Source: Prochlorococcus sp. AG-418-K17
GTDB taxonomy: Bacteria; Cyanobacteriota; Cyanobacteriia; PCC-6307; Cyanobiaceae
Direction of reading: 5' to 3'
Length of the DNA stretch: 64,000 bases
Assembly: GCA_003214055.1 (NCBI GenBank)
Contig: QCMD01000002.1
Span: forward strand, 1 to 64,000
Shown: positions 37,279-46,803 of the stretch, in pieces
Layout of the letters: the number at the start of each line of letters is the position of its first letter
How positions within the stretch are numbered: position 1 is the first letter of the stretch
Program-made: the position numbers and the translations under genes
Notes under the pieces: model-generated
The model's database searches: none
What the model saw: only the letters and a program-made list of their open reading frames with translations
Told to the model about the DNA's origin: nothing

Positions 37279-38184
37279 TTATGAAATTAATTCAATATCT
37301 CTCAAGATCCAGAATCCTGCAAATTTTTCGATGTATGGCGTTGACTGTATGGAAATAAATTGATAACCAAAAGAATTTTTTTTATTCTCTGAAAATTTTG
37401 TACTCAAAATTATTGCATCTTTTTCTGGCAAATCAGTTACCAGCCACTTATCGTCTTCTGAAGCTTCAAGTATGAGTTGGTTCTTATTGATGACCAATTT
37501 AATAGGTTCTAAACTACTGAACCATGCTGAAAGTGCTAAAGATCTATCTTTGCTAAAAAGTCTTAATCCTGGAACTAAGTAGTTATCCTCTAAATCTTCC
37601 TGGATTGGGAAAATATCTCCAAATTCCATAGGCCAATTTTCTGCTGATTTTAATTCGCCAATTGATATTTCAGAGATAGTTAAAGCATCACCCCTTACTG
37701 CTTCTGGTAGAGGTTGAGGAGGGTTTTCCATTTTAGAAGTAAAAGTAGGAGCTAGGACACCTCTCACATAACCTTTTTCCTTTGGATAAATCTCTTTTTC
37801 AAGAAATTCAATTCTATCTAATAAATTGTAAGTTCTCCTACTTACAAGAGCCTCGATACTTACTGCCTCTAAAGATTTCTTAATGATCGATTTCATTGAA
37901 GACCTCCAGAATCGAACTATTGAAGGTTTCGACCAGCCTTGTTTTCTTGCTTCACTTATTGCTTCATTTAGTGCCTTTGTAAGCCATACTGAATTAACTT
38001 CATTGGCAGGACATTTTTTACTCCAAAAAAAAATATCTTCTGTCTTATAACTTCTTGTAGAGCAAATAATTAACTCCCACCTTTTTTTTCCATTTGATTC
38101 AATAATTGGTCTTGAGTAAAAGTCTAATTCCCAATCTGAAATTTTTAATTTAAGACTCGACTCCATTTCTTTATTGATGTTCAT
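37279..38184 (-). CDS. Tab2/Atab2-family RNA-binding protein
   Basis: 301 residues. DWELDFYSRPIIESNGKKRWEL near the N-terminus is the start of the Tab2 signature, with QPLPEAVRGDAL mid-protein and VPGLRLFSKDRSLALSAWF near residue 205. Plant and algal Tab2 bind psaB or other photosystem mRNAs and help their translation. Cyanobacterial homologues are presumed to support photosystem I/II synthesis. It overlaps the S1-domain gene by 4 nt (ATG/stop overlap), so the two are cotranscribed and both look like RNA/translation factors. Confidence 0.88.
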   Translation of the reverse strand: MNINKEMESSLKLKISDWELDFYSRPIIESNGKKRWELIICSTRSYKTEDIFFWSKKCPANEVNSVWLTKALNEAISEARKQGWSKPSIVRFWRSSMKSIIKKSLEAVSIEALVSRRTYNLLDRIEFLEKEIYPKEKGYVRGVLAPTFTSKMENPPQPLPEAVRGDALTISEISIGELKSAENWPMEFGDIFPIQEDLEDNYLVPGLRLFSKDRSLALSAWFSSLEPIKLVINKNQLILEASEDDKWLVTDLPEKDAIILSTKFSENKKNSFGYQFISIQSTPYIEKFAGFWILRDIELIS

Positions 38185-39398
38185 TTATCTTGTTCTTTTT
38201 TATCGAAGAGTGCTTTAGTTTTTAGTGCTCTCTCTACGGCTTCTTGCATAACCTTTTGCTTATCAATAATTAATTCTCCCGCAGAGTTTTCTAGGAGTGC
38301 TGTATTGAGTCCAATGCGTCCTTTTTCGAGGTCAATTTCAGATATTAAAGCTTTTATCATTTCCCCTTCTCTAAAAACTTCTCTTAAAGAACGAATTGAT
38401 CCATTTGTTAGTGAGGATTGATGAAGAAGTCCACTAGCTCCACCTAAATCTATAAAGAAGCCATATGGTTTTACTGCCAAAACTTCACCTTCAATTAATT
38501 GACCTAATTCTAAACTTGTAAGTTTAGAGACTAATGATGCTTTCTTTTCAGAGAGAACTAATTTTCTGGATTCTGGATTCACCTCAAGAAACGCCACTTT
38601 TAGAGTTTTGCCAACAAAAGATTGATAGTCTTGACCATCTTCAAGTTGGGATCTTGGGATGAATCCTCTCAATCCATCTACATCACACGTAAGACCTCCT
38701 CTGTTAAATCCATTAATTAAAACGTTAATTAATTCTCCATTTTTTGCGGCACTTGATACTTTTTCCCAACTTTGCCTGAGAATTAATGCCCGAGCGCTAA
38801 CTGTTACCATCCCATCAGCATTTTGTTCTTTGATAACTAAAACTTCCATCTCAAAGCCTATAGAAAATTTTTCTTTAAAGTTAGTTATGACACCCAAACC
38901 ACATTCATTTTTGGGCATAAAACCAGGTGCTTTTCCACCTATGTCAACATATAGTCCATCACTTTCGATTGCTATAACCTTACCTGAAATTGTTTCTCCT
39001 GTAGCCCCAATTGGCTCATTTGCATTTAAAGCTTCCAAAAAAGCACTTTCATCAAAATCGAATTCATCAACAGCTCTCTCTAATTGAAAATCTGTGTTTT
39101 GCTCTGAAAAATTAAGGGGTCTATTTAAGTCATGTTTAGTTGAATCTTGTTTAGAAACATCAAAATCTTTAATGTTTTCATTACTGTCATCAACTTCTTT
39201 TACAGAATCATTTTCAATGATCTGAGGTTTGATCGCGATATTTTCGTCTTTAATTTCTTCTTGCGAATTGGTTTGCTCATTATTTATGTGTTCAGATTTT
39301 TTTTGAGTATCTTTCTTGCTAATGTGAAGTACCTGAAGAGGTTTTTTTTTGCCCTTAAGGTGGATATTATCTTGGGCATTTTTATTATTGACTCCCAT
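38181..39398 (-). CDS. S1-domain RNA-binding protein (second ribosomal protein S1 homologue, RpsA2-like)
   Basis: 405 residues. A low-complexity, charged N-terminus (~1-125) precedes three S1 repeats: GETISGKVIAIESDGLYVD (~135-185), a degenerate middle one around GELINVLINGFNRGG (~220-265), and GQLIEGEVLAVKPYGFFIDLG (~305-350). Cyanobacteria usually have two S1 proteins; the shorter one with an extended N-terminus fits the RpsA2/Nbp1 type. It binds mRNA and may act in translation initiation in genomes where Shine-Dalgarno sequences are rare. It overlaps the Tab2-like gene. Confidence 0.82.
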   Translation of the reverse strand: MGVNNKNAQDNIHLKGKKKPLQVLHISKKDTQKKSEHINNEQTNSQEEIKDENIAIKPQIIENDSVKEVDDSNENIKDFDVSKQDSTKHDLNRPLNFSEQNTDFQLERAVDEFDFDESAFLEALNANEPIGATGETISGKVIAIESDGLYVDIGGKAPGFMPKNECGLGVITNFKEKFSIGFEMEVLVIKEQNADGMVTVSARALILRQSWEKVSSAAKNGELINVLINGFNRGGLTCDVDGLRGFIPRSQLEDGQDYQSFVGKTLKVAFLEVNPESRKLVLSEKKASLVSKLTSLELGQLIEGEVLAVKPYGFFIDLGGASGLLHQSSLTNGSIRSLREVFREGEMIKALISEIDLEKGRIGLNTALLENSAGELIIDKQKVMQEAVERALKTKALFDKKEQDK

Positions 39399-39464
39399 CG
39401 TAGGTAAAATAAGAATAATTAATTAATAACATACTCTAAATGTTAGTACTCAAAATTAAAATTA

Positions 39465-40259
39465 ATGAACTTTAAACCAATACCTAATAAATTTGAACAT
39501 TTAAATTGGCAAGAAATTGAGAGTGTTGCAAAAAACAAAAGATCTACAGTGATTTGGCCATTCGGTGCTGTTGAGCAACATGGCCCGCATTTGCCTCTTG
39601 CGACGGATAGTATTTTTGTTGATGAAATTATTAGCGAAGTTTTTAAATTATTCCCTCCCGATATTCCATTAAAAAAACTTCCAACTCAATATTTTGGTTT
39701 TTCTCCAGAGCATAAGGGTTTTGCCGGGACAATTTCACTTTCTTCAAATTTAATAACCTCAATAATTAAGGAAGTTGGAAGTCAATTATCTGAAATGGGT
39801 TTTAAAAGATTGATATTGATTAATGGACATGGAGGTCAAATCTCACTATTAAGTACAGCTGCAAGAGAGCTAAGAAGTTTCTCACCAGGGATGGCAGTTT
39901 TTCCTTGTTTCTTATGGAGTGGTGTTAATGGATTAGGTGAATTTTTAACAAAAACTGAGATTGAGGATGGGCTTCATGCTTCTTTAGCTGAAACAAGTTT
40001 GATGCTGGCTTTAAAACCAGAATTAGTAGGTGATGAACGCCCAAATGAAGGTAATAAATTAGAAATTCCTCAAGGTTGGAGTCTAGAGGGCAATGCGCCT
40101 ACTGCTTGGCTTACTGACGACTTCAGTAAATCAGGAGTTATAGGAGATAGTAGAGGAGCAAATGAGTCTTTAGGGAAAAATTTAAAGGAATTATTGATTA
40201 ATCATTGGTTCAAATTGATTATGAATCTGATGCAATCAGATTGGCCAAATAATTCTTAA
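39465..40259 (+). CDS. Creatininase-family amidohydrolase
   Basis: 264 residues. The metal-site signature WPFGAVEQHGPHLPLATDS (Glu, His, Asp) at about residues 31-49 and the NGHGGQ motif near 121 are diagnostic. The family includes creatininase and formamidopyrimidine-type amide hydrolases acting in cofactor or B-vitamin-like pathways. No partner gene fixes the substrate here. It is divergent from the S1-domain gene over 66 nt and is followed by the alkane genes. Confidence 0.85.
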   Translation: MNFKPIPNKFEHLNWQEIESVAKNKRSTVIWPFGAVEQHGPHLPLATDSIFVDEIISEVFKLFPPDIPLKKLPTQYFGFSPEHKGFAGTISLSSNLITSIIKEVGSQLSEMGFKRLILINGHGGQISLLSTAARELRSFSPGMAVFPCFLWSGVNGLGEFLTKTEIEDGLHASLAETSLMLALKPELVGDERPNEGNKLEIPQGWSLEGNAPTAWLTDDFSKSGVIGDSRGANESLGKNLKELLINHWFKLIMNLMQSDWPNNS

Positions 40260-40325
40260 GCAAGTTTAAGTAAAAAATGTGACTTAACAATTGAAACTAT
40301 TTTCATGAAATTTAAATAAATTCAC

Positions 40326-40331
40326 TATAAT
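40326..40331 (+). promoter_or_regulatory. Perfect -10 box (TATAAT) upstream of ado
   Basis: A consensus TATAAT sits 45 nt before the ATG at 40371 and only 12 nt before the earlier in-frame ATG at 40344. Transcription would begin near 40338, giving an adequate leader only for the 40371 start. A weak -35 region may lie near 40303. Confidence 0.5.
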
Positions 40332-40370
40332 CGTGTAATATTCATGCATAATGAGCTAAAGATTACTGAC

Positions 40371-41099
40371 ATGCAAACTCTAGAATCAAATAAGAAAACT
40401 ATTGAAGAATCGACTAATCCGGTTTCTTTTGATTTGCCCGACTTCACTACAGATTCTTATAAGGACGCATACAGCAGAATAAATGCAATTGTTATAGAGG
40501 GAGAGCAAGAGGCTCATGATAATTACATTTCAATAGCAACTTTGATTCCAAATGAGTTAGAGGAGTTAACTAAATTGGCGAGAATGGAAATGAAGCATAA
40601 AAAAGGCTTTACAGCATGTGGAAGAAATTTAGGTGTAGTAGCTGATATGGAATTTGCTAAAAAATTCTTTTCTAAATTACATGGTAATTTTCAAGTCGCT
40701 CTTGAAAAAGGAAATTTAACAACATGTCTTTTAATACAAGCTATCTTAATTGAAGCATTTGCAATCTCTGCTTATAACGTATACATAAGAGTTGCAGATC
40801 CTTTTGCAAAAAAAATAACAGAGGGAGTGGTCAAAGATGAATATCTTCACTTAAATTACGGTCAAGAGTGGCTTAAAGACAATTTATCTACTTGTAAAGA
40901 AGAATTAATGGAAGCTAATAAGGTTAATCTTCCGTTAATTAAAAAAATGTTAGATGAAGTAGCAGATGACGCATCAGTTTTAGCTATGGACAGAGAAGAA
41001 TTAATGGAAGAATTTATGATTGCTTATCAAGATACATTGATGGAAATAGGTCTAGATAATAGAGAAATTGCAAGAATGGCTATGGCAGCTATCGTCTAA
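40371..41099 (+). CDS. ado: Aldehyde-deformylating oxygenase (alkane synthase)
   Basis: 242 residues from ATG 40371 (MQTLESNKK). An in-frame ATG nine codons earlier is too close to the likely transcription start. The ferritin-like diiron ligands are in EGEQEAHDNY, KMEMKHKKGF-type EMKHKKGF (ExxH), IEAFAISAY and DEYLHLNYG (ExxH). The enzyme converts a fatty aldehyde to an alkane one carbon shorter (mainly pentadecane or heptadecane in cyanobacteria) plus formate, using a reduced ferredoxin-type electron donor. The aldehyde comes from the next gene, aar, 108 nt downstream. Confidence 0.97.
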   Translation: MQTLESNKKTIEESTNPVSFDLPDFTTDSYKDAYSRINAIVIEGEQEAHDNYISIATLIPNELEELTKLARMEMKHKKGFTACGRNLGVVADMEFAKKFFSKLHGNFQVALEKGNLTTCLLIQAILIEAFAISAYNVYIRVADPFAKKITEGVVKDEYLHLNYGQEWLKDNLSTCKEELMEANKVNLPLIKKMLDEVADDASVLAMDREELMEEFMIAYQDTLMEIGLDNREIARMAMAAIV

Positions 41100-41207
41100 T
41101 TACATTTCCAAATAATTAAGGATTTTAAAAATTAATCAATCCTATTTAAGTAGTTACCTCTGTGCTATTGTTCATAACATCGTATAGAAACCATTTATAA
41201 ACTTTAA

Positions 41208-42248
41208 ATGTTTGGGTTAATAGGCCACTCAACCAGTTTTGAAGATGCAAAAAGAAAAGCTTCGATGCTAGGCTTTGATCATATTGCTGATGGCGATTTG
41301 GATGTTTGGTGTACAGCTCCTCCTCAGCTTGTTGAAAATGTAGAAGTTAAGAGTGCTACTGGAATATCTATTGAAGGTTCTTATATAGATTCGTGCTTTG
41401 TTCCTGAAATGCTTTCTAGGTTTAAAACGGCTAGAAGAAAAGTACTAAATGCTATGGAACTAGCTCAGAAAAAAGGGATCAACATTACCGCTTTAGGAGG
41501 ATTTACTTCTATTATTTTTGAGAACTTTAATCTTCTACAGCATAAACAAATTAGAAATACTTCATTAGAGTGGGAAAGGTTTACTACTGGCAATACTCAT
41601 ACCGCCTGGGTTATTTGTAAGCAACTAGAAACTAATGCCCCTCGCATAGGGATAGACCTTAAAAAAGCAACTGTTGCTGTAATTGGTGCTACAGGTGATA
41701 TTGGTAGTGCTGTTTGTAGATGGCTTATCAATAAAACTGGTATTTCAGAACTTATTATGGTAGCAAGACAACAAGAACCACTAGCGCTGTTACAAAAAGA
41801 ATTAGATGGTGGCACCATAACAAGTTTAGATGAGGCATTGCCTCAGGCGGATATTGTTGTATGGGTAGCAAGTATGCCTAAAACTATTGAAATTGATATT
41901 GATAACTTAAAAAAACCATGTTTAATGATTGATGGTGGATATCCCAAAAATCTTGATGAGAAATTTCAGGGTGAAAATATTCATGTTTTAAAAGGAGGTA
42001 TAGTAGAGTTTTTTAATGATATTGGTTGGAATATGATGGAACTTGCAGAAATGCAAAACCCTCAGAGAGAGATGTTTGCTTGTTTTGCAGAAGCTATGAT
42101 TTTAGAATTTGAAAAGTGTCATACAAACTTTAGTTGGGGAAGAAATAATATTTCTCTTGAAAAGATGGAATTTATTGGAGCAGCTTCTTTAAAACATGGT
42201 TTTTCTGCAATTGGAATTGATAAGCAGCATAAAATATTAACTGTCTAA
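41208..42248 (+). CDS. aar: Long-chain acyl-ACP reductase
   Basis: 346 residues. [18 protein letters not shown] start, [11 protein letters not shown] and the NAD(P)-binding [18 protein letters not shown] at about 157-174 mark AAR. The essential cysteine region lies further C-terminal. It reduces acyl-ACP to fatty aldehyde for Ado. ado, aar, accA and an SDR gene are contiguous on one strand, the conserved cyanobacterial hydrocarbon layout, and only 3 nt separates aar from accA. A 6-bp inverted repeat lies in the ado-aar gap (41119-41143), possibly reducing read-through. Confidence 0.97.
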   Translation: MFGLIGHSTSFEDAKRKASMLGFDHIADGDLDVWCTAPPQLVENVEVKSATGISIEGSYIDSCFVPEMLSRFKTARRKVLNAMELAQKKGINITALGGFTSIIFENFNLLQHKQIRNTSLEWERFTTGNTHTAWVICKQLETNAPRIGIDLKKATVAVIGATGDIGSAVCRWLINKTGISELIMVARQQEPLALLQKELDGGTITSLDEALPQADIVVWVASMPKTIEIDIDNLKKPCLMIDGGYPKNLDEKFQGENIHVLKGGIVEFFNDIGWNMMELAEMQNPQREMFACFAEAMILEFEKCHTNFSWGRNNISLEKMEFIGAASLKHGFSAIGIDKQHKILTV

Positions 42249-42251
42249 ATT

Positions 42252-43259
42252 ATGGCTAAACGTTACCTTCTTGATTTTGAAAAGCCTCTTGTTGAACTTG
42301 AGAAACAGATAGAGCAAATTAAAGAATTAGCGCGAGATTCAGAAGTTGATGTTAGTCAACAGCTTTTGCAGCTTGAAACCTTAGCTGCCAGAAGAAGAGA
42401 AGAAATATTTAAATCTCTTACTCCTGCACAAAAAATTCAGGTAGCTAGACATCCTCAAAGGCCTAGTACTTTGGATTTTGTTCAAATGTTTTGTGACGAC
42501 TGGATTGAATTACATGGAGATAGAAATGGCGGTGATGATATGGCGTTGATTGGGGGGATAGGTTCGATAAATAATAGGCCAGTGATGATTTTAGGGCATC
42601 AGAAAGGAAGGGATACAAAAGAAAATGTAGTAAGAAATTTTGGGATGGCAAAACCAGGAGGTTACAGAAAAGCTCTTAGATTAATGCTGCATGCAAATAG
42701 ATTTTCATTGCCAATTCTTACATTTATTGATACCCCTGGAGCTTATGCTGGCTTAAAAGCTGAAGAACAAGGTCAAGGAGAAGCGATTGCAAGAAACCTA
42801 AGAGAGATGTTTGGATTGAAAGTTCCAATTGTGGCAACTGTCATTGGAGAAGGCGGTTCAGGAGGTGCGCTTGGAATAGGTGTTGCTGATAGGTTACTAA
42901 TGTTTGAACACAGTGTTTATACAGTTGCTAGTCCTGAAGCCTGTGCATCAATTTTGTGGAGAGATGCTGCGAAGGCGCCAGAGGCTGCATCAGCACTTAA
43001 AATTACTGGTAAAGATTTACTTAAGTTGGGGATAATAGATGAGGTATTGCCAGAACCTTCTGGCGGGAACAATTGGGCTCCTTTAGATGCTGGCAATACA
43101 CTAAAAGAGGCTATTGAGAAACATCTTAATGCTTTACTGCAAATGTCTGAAGATGAATTAGTTGAGGAAAGATACAAAAAGTTTAGGGTTTTGGGTAAAT
43201 TTATCGAAGCAAATAATATTGAAGAGATTTATAGTGAGATTCCCCAAAATAGTGAATAA
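42252..43259 (+). CDS. accA: Acetyl-CoA carboxylase carboxyltransferase subunit alpha
   Basis: 335 residues. The N-terminal coiled region ([15 protein letters not shown]) precedes [57 protein letters not shown] and [16 protein letters not shown]. It is half of the carboxyltransferase that makes malonyl-CoA; accD, accB and accC are not in this window. Position right after aar links hydrocarbon and fatty acid synthesis. Confidence 0.98.
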   Translation: MAKRYLLDFEKPLVELEKQIEQIKELARDSEVDVSQQLLQLETLAARRREEIFKSLTPAQKIQVARHPQRPSTLDFVQMFCDDWIELHGDRNGGDDMALIGGIGSINNRPVMILGHQKGRDTKENVVRNFGMAKPGGYRKALRLMLHANRFSLPILTFIDTPGAYAGLKAEEQGQGEAIARNLREMFGLKVPIVATVIGEGGSGGALGIGVADRLLMFEHSVYTVASPEACASILWRDAAKAPEAASALKITGKDLLKLGIIDEVLPEPSGGNNWAPLDAGNTLKEAIEKHLNALLQMSEDELVEERYKKFRVLGKFIEANNIEEIYSEIPQNSE

Positions 43260-43968
43260 ATTGAAACTAGCTTTTATAACAGGTGCTACCAAAGGTATTG
43301 GCAGATCTACAGCAATTACTTTTGCCAATGCCGGTTGGGATTTAATTTTACTCTCCAGAAATATGGATTTATTGGAAAAACTAAAAAGTGAACTATTGAC
43401 TACTAAATCTAAAATTAGTTTGGTTAAATGTGATTTATCTAATTCTTTAGAAATAGATAATTGTGTTAGAGAAGCAATTGAGAACTATGGTTGTCCTTCT
43501 GTCTTGATAAATAACGCCGGTTGTGCATTTAATGGACCTCTAGTAGAAATGGATTTAGGTCAATGGGAACAAACTATTCAAATAAACCTTACAAGTGTTT
43601 TTCAAATTTGCAGCTCAATAATTCCTCAAATGAGAAAAAAAGGTGGTCTAGTTATTAATGTTAGTAGTCATGCCTCTTATAATGTATTCCCTCAATGGGG
43701 GGCTTATTGTGTCTCAAAATCAGCACTTGCCATGTTTACTAAATGCTTGAGGGAAGAGGAGAGATCTAATTCAATTAGAGCATGCACAATAACTCTTGGT
43801 TCAGTAAATACCCCTCTTTGGGACTCAGAATCTATTAATGCTGATTTTAATAGAACTTTTATGCTCTCCTCAAGCAAAGTATCAGATACTATTCTCTATA
43901 TGGCTCAACAACCTGAATCTCAACTGATTGAAGACTTAACTTTAATGCCCTCTGGAGGAGCTTTTTAA
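43252..43968 (+). CDS. Short-chain dehydrogenase/reductase
   Basis: 238 residues from GTG 43252, which overlaps the accA stop; the frame is open further upstream inside accA but no family sequence lies there. NAD(P) motif [15 protein letters not shown] (LINNAGCAF), catalytic Ser (VINVSSHAS) and YCVSK tyrosine/lysine motifs are intact. SDR enzymes reduce or oxidise many substrates; a link to the acyl chain pathway is suggested only by the neighbours. A TTG at 43261 is the other possible start. Confidence 0.85.
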   Translation: MNKLKLAFITGATKGIGRSTAITFANAGWDLILLSRNMDLLEKLKSELLTTKSKISLVKCDLSNSLEIDNCVREAIENYGCPSVLINNAGCAFNGPLVEMDLGQWEQTIQINLTSVFQICSSIIPQMRKKGGLVINVSSHASYNVFPQWGAYCVSKSALAMFTKCLREEERSNSIRACTITLGSVNTPLWDSESINADFNRTFMLSSSKVSDTILYMAQQPESQLIEDLTLMPSGGAF

Positions 43969-44045
43969 ACATTCTCTTCCTTATTTAAATCTTTAAAAAG
44001 TGATTTTTTAAGGGGTTTTTAGAACCCGATTGAACAAGAGAATGT
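43969..44045. terminator. Long inverted repeat enclosing a small hairpin, after the SDR gene
   Basis: A 10-bp perfect inverted repeat (acattctctt at 43969-43978; aagagaatgt at 44036-44045) brackets a small hairpin gggtt/aaccc (44013-44017, 44023-44027). It closes the ado-aar-accA-SDR run. It could be a terminator or a stable 3' end. A -10-like TATAGT shortly after (from about 44049) may start folE transcription. Confidence 0.4.
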
Positions 44046-44121
44046 GATATAGTGTATAAGCAATTAAGCTTTTAGAAGATACAGTTAATTAAGTTGCATA
44101 CAATTTTCTGTTAAGAATTTT

Positions 44122-44862
44122 ATGACCTCTACATTACCCAACGATAATATTAAAAATTTTGACGATCAGATTACTAATAAACTAATCTCTGAAATTATCA
44201 GAGACAGAATTAAGAACTCTGGGACAAGATTTAGTGCTAACGACAATATTTCAGATTTCATTAATCCTGGAGAATTAGAAATTTTAGAAAAAGAAGTTGC
44301 ATCCAGAGTAAAAGACTTACTTAAGTCTCTCGTTATAGATGTTGAAAATGATCATAATACTCAGGAGACTGCTGAAAGAGTTTCAAAGATGTATTTAAAT
44401 GAAGTTTTTAAAGGGAGATATTATGAACAACCAAAGGTTACCAGTTTCCCTAATGATAAGAATCTTGATGAGATTTATACAGTTGGTCCTATCTCTGTAA
44501 GGTCTGCTTGCTCTCATCATTTAGTTCCAATTCTAGGAGAATGTTGGATAGGTATTAAACCTGGAAATAAGGTCATAGGACTTTCAAAGTTCGCGAGAGT
44601 TGCTGATTGGGTTTTTTCAAGACCCCATATTCAGGAAGAAGCTGTAATGATACTTGCAGATGAAATAGAAAAATTGTGTGAACCTAAAGGTTTAGGTATT
44701 ATCGTAAAGGCCCAACATTATTGTATGAAATGGAGGGGAGTTAAAGAACCAAATACAAGTATGATTAATTCTGTAGTAAGAGGTGATTTTAGACATGATT
44801 TAAGTCTAAAACAAGAATTTTTCGAGCTTGTAAAACAGCAATCTGCTTCAAATAATTATTAA
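44122..44862 (+). CDS. folE: GTP cyclohydrolase I
   Basis: 246 residues. The zinc/GTP-site segments are SACSHHLVPILGECWIGI (Cys and His-His) and IIVKAQHYCMKWRGV (second Cys), with TQETAERVSKMYLNE upstream. It forms dihydroneopterin triphosphate for folate and pterins. The N-terminal ~60 residues are extra compared with E. coli FolE. It is convergent with trpF, 2 nt apart. Confidence 0.96.
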   Translation: MTSTLPNDNIKNFDDQITNKLISEIIRDRIKNSGTRFSANDNISDFINPGELEILEKEVASRVKDLLKSLVIDVENDHNTQETAERVSKMYLNEVFKGRYYEQPKVTSFPNDKNLDEIYTVGPISVRSACSHHLVPILGECWIGIKPGNKVIGLSKFARVADWVFSRPHIQEEAVMILADEIEKLCEPKGLGIIVKAQHYCMKWRGVKEPNTSMINSVVRGDFRHDLSLKQEFFELVKQQSASNNY

Positions 44863-44864
44863 TT

Positions 44865-45515
44865 TCATTTTAAATACTTAATTAAAACTTCTGTTTTATT
44901 TATGTCTTTTAAACCTGGAGAAATTTCAATACTGCTAGAAATATCTAGTCCATCTGGTTTGATATCCGTTAAAATCTCATCTATCCATTCCATTGATATT
45001 CCCCCTGCTAACCACCAAGGTTTACTAAATTGCAGATTCTTTAAATAATTGGATTTTATTTTTTCCCCAGAGCCTCCATAGGTTTCTTTATTCCAAGAAT
45101 CAAGTAGTATTGCATCTACAAAATCTTCAAAAGGTTTAATATTTTCCAAGTCCTTTTTCGTTTTTATTCTGAAAGCTTTCCATAGGCCAATATTTGGAAT
45201 TTTTTCTCTTATTTCCTTACAGTAATCAATATCTTCGTCTCCATGTAATTGAATTATAGTTTCACTTGGTTTGCCTAAGAAATTTTTAATAATAAAATCA
45301 ATAGGACAATTTTTTACAACTGATACCCTTTCGATTTTTGGATAAAAATTTTCTAGGGATCTAAAGATTTTTTTCTTAATTTCAGCTGATATATATCTTG
45401 GGGACTCTTCAACCGATATAACCCCTATAGCGTGGGCTCCTAATTTAGCTACTTGAAGAGCTTGTTCTTCGGAAGTAAGTCCACAAATTTTAACTAGAGT
45501 ATTAGTCTTGGGCAT
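44865..45515 (-). CDS. trpF: Phosphoribosylanthranilate isomerase
   Basis: 216 residues. KICGLTSEEQAL at the N-terminus with the catalytic cysteine, QLHGDE, and LLDSWNKETYGGSGEK plus WWLAGGIS mark TrpF. Third step of tryptophan synthesis. The gene is single and not in a trp operon, as is usual in cyanobacteria. Confidence 0.95.
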   Translation of the reverse strand: MPKTNTLVKICGLTSEEQALQVAKLGAHAIGVISVEESPRYISAEIKKKIFRSLENFYPKIERVSVVKNCPIDFIIKNFLGKPSETIIQLHGDEDIDYCKEIREKIPNIGLWKAFRIKTKKDLENIKPFEDFVDAILLDSWNKETYGGSGEKIKSNYLKNLQFSKPWWLAGGISMEWIDEILTDIKPDGLDISSSIEISPGLKDINKTEVLIKYLK

Positions 45516-45570
45516 ATCATTATCCTATATGTAGAATTAATATTATTGATAAATATAACGGAGATTATTT

Positions 45571-46794
45571 TTGAGAAGTTGGCAAATTTTTAAAATATGG
45601 GGAATTCCCTTCAAAATTCATCCTTATTGGTTTGCGATTCTCTTTTTATTCTCATGGAGTATAAGTAATCAGGTTAATTTAACTTCAAGTGATATCTACA
45701 ATATTAAAGAAGCATGGATTATAGGATTTTTAACTTCTTTTTTCTTATTATCTTCAATTATTTCTCATGAGGTTTTTCATACATTTGTTTCCTTAAATCA
45801 GGGAGTAAAAATAAAAAAAATTACTTTTTATTTTCTTGGATCAATTTTACAAATAGATAAGTATTGTCAAACTGCTTTAGGTAATATTAAAATCGCAATG
45901 GTTAGACCCCTATTGTGTTTTAGTACAGCATTTGTTTTGCTTTTAATTAGTAATAATAGTTCATCTCAAGAACTAATAGCTATCAATATAATTTCAAGAG
46001 TAGGTATATTAAATTTATTCCTGGGCTTCTTAAATTTAATTCCAGTAGGCTCTCTAGATGGAGGAAATTTATTAAAAAGTATAATTTGGTATTTTACAGG
46101 GAGTAAAAATAAAGGAAGAAATTTCCTCAATAAAGTCAATTTATATTTATCTTTGTTAGTCCTAATATTTGGGGTAATTTGTTTATTCAGAATTAACTTT
46201 TACTATGGTTTTATTCTTTCTTTTTTAGGTTTATTTGGGATAAATTCTTCAAAATCAGAAAGTCAATTTTTAAAAATTGAAAACATACTTAAATTCAGTA
46301 AAGCTTCTGATCTGAAATTAAAGCCAATGAGAAAAATTGAATTTGATTCTAATTTTTCAAAATTTAATGCATTATTAAAGAATAAAAAGGATGCAGTAGA
46401 TAAATATTTCTTTGTTACCAATAATGGTAGATGGACAGGGTTTGTTGATGAGAATATTTTAAAAGATGTATCTATAAAAAAATGGGAACGAACTTATGTT
46501 GAAGATTTTAAGAAAGGAATCAATAGTTTCGTAAGTGTATATAGTGATGACAAATTATGGAAAGCCATAGAGAGACTTGAAGAAAGTAGTGAAGGTTTTA
46601 TATTGGTACTAAATGCAGCAGATATCCCCATGGGGATAATTGATAGATTACAAATCGGATACTTTGTATTGAATAAATTAGGTTTTAATTTGCCTTCAGA
46701 GATTCTAAACAAATTAAATAACAAAAATCAGTATCCTTTAGGAATTCAATTACCAAGAATAGTTAATTCAATGAAGCAGAAAGGAGATCTTTAA
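45571..46794 (+). CDS. Site-2-type intramembrane metalloprotease (M50) with C-terminal CBS-like region
   Basis: 407 residues from TTG 45571. The start PFKIHPYWFAILFLFSW is typical. The metal site HEVFH is at 66-70, and the second membrane motif NLIPVGSLDGG lies near 160-170. About five membrane helices are followed by a ~190-residue soluble part with two CBS-like halves. The family cuts transmembrane regulators such as anti-sigma factors; M50B members with CBS domains may sense nucleotides. No anti-sigma gene is nearby. Confidence 0.88.
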   Translation: MRSWQIFKIWGIPFKIHPYWFAILFLFSWSISNQVNLTSSDIYNIKEAWIIGFLTSFFLLSSIISHEVFHTFVSLNQGVKIKKITFYFLGSILQIDKYCQTALGNIKIAMVRPLLCFSTAFVLLLISNNSSSQELIAINIISRVGILNLFLGFLNLIPVGSLDGGNLLKSIIWYFTGSKNKGRNFLNKVNLYLSLLVLIFGVICLFRINFYYGFILSFLGLFGINSSKSESQFLKIENILKFSKASDLKLKPMRKIEFDSNFSKFNALLKNKKDAVDKYFFVTNNGRWTGFVDENILKDVSIKKWERTYVEDFKKGINSFVSVYSDDKLWKAIERLEESSEGFILVLNAADIPMGIIDRLQIGYFVLNKLGFNLPSEILNKLNNKNQYPLGIQLPRIVNSMKQKGDL

Positions 46795-46803
46795 GAATTG
46801 GTT

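Noticed and set aside
40344..40370. Upstream ATG as start of ado
   Set aside because: Only 12 nt after a perfect -10 box, and MQTLESNKK fits known Prochlorococcus Ado N-termini.
43162..43251. N-terminal extension of the SDR into accA
   Set aside because: Encodes no SDR-like sequence and overlaps accA by 98 nt; GTG 43252 gives the usual start.
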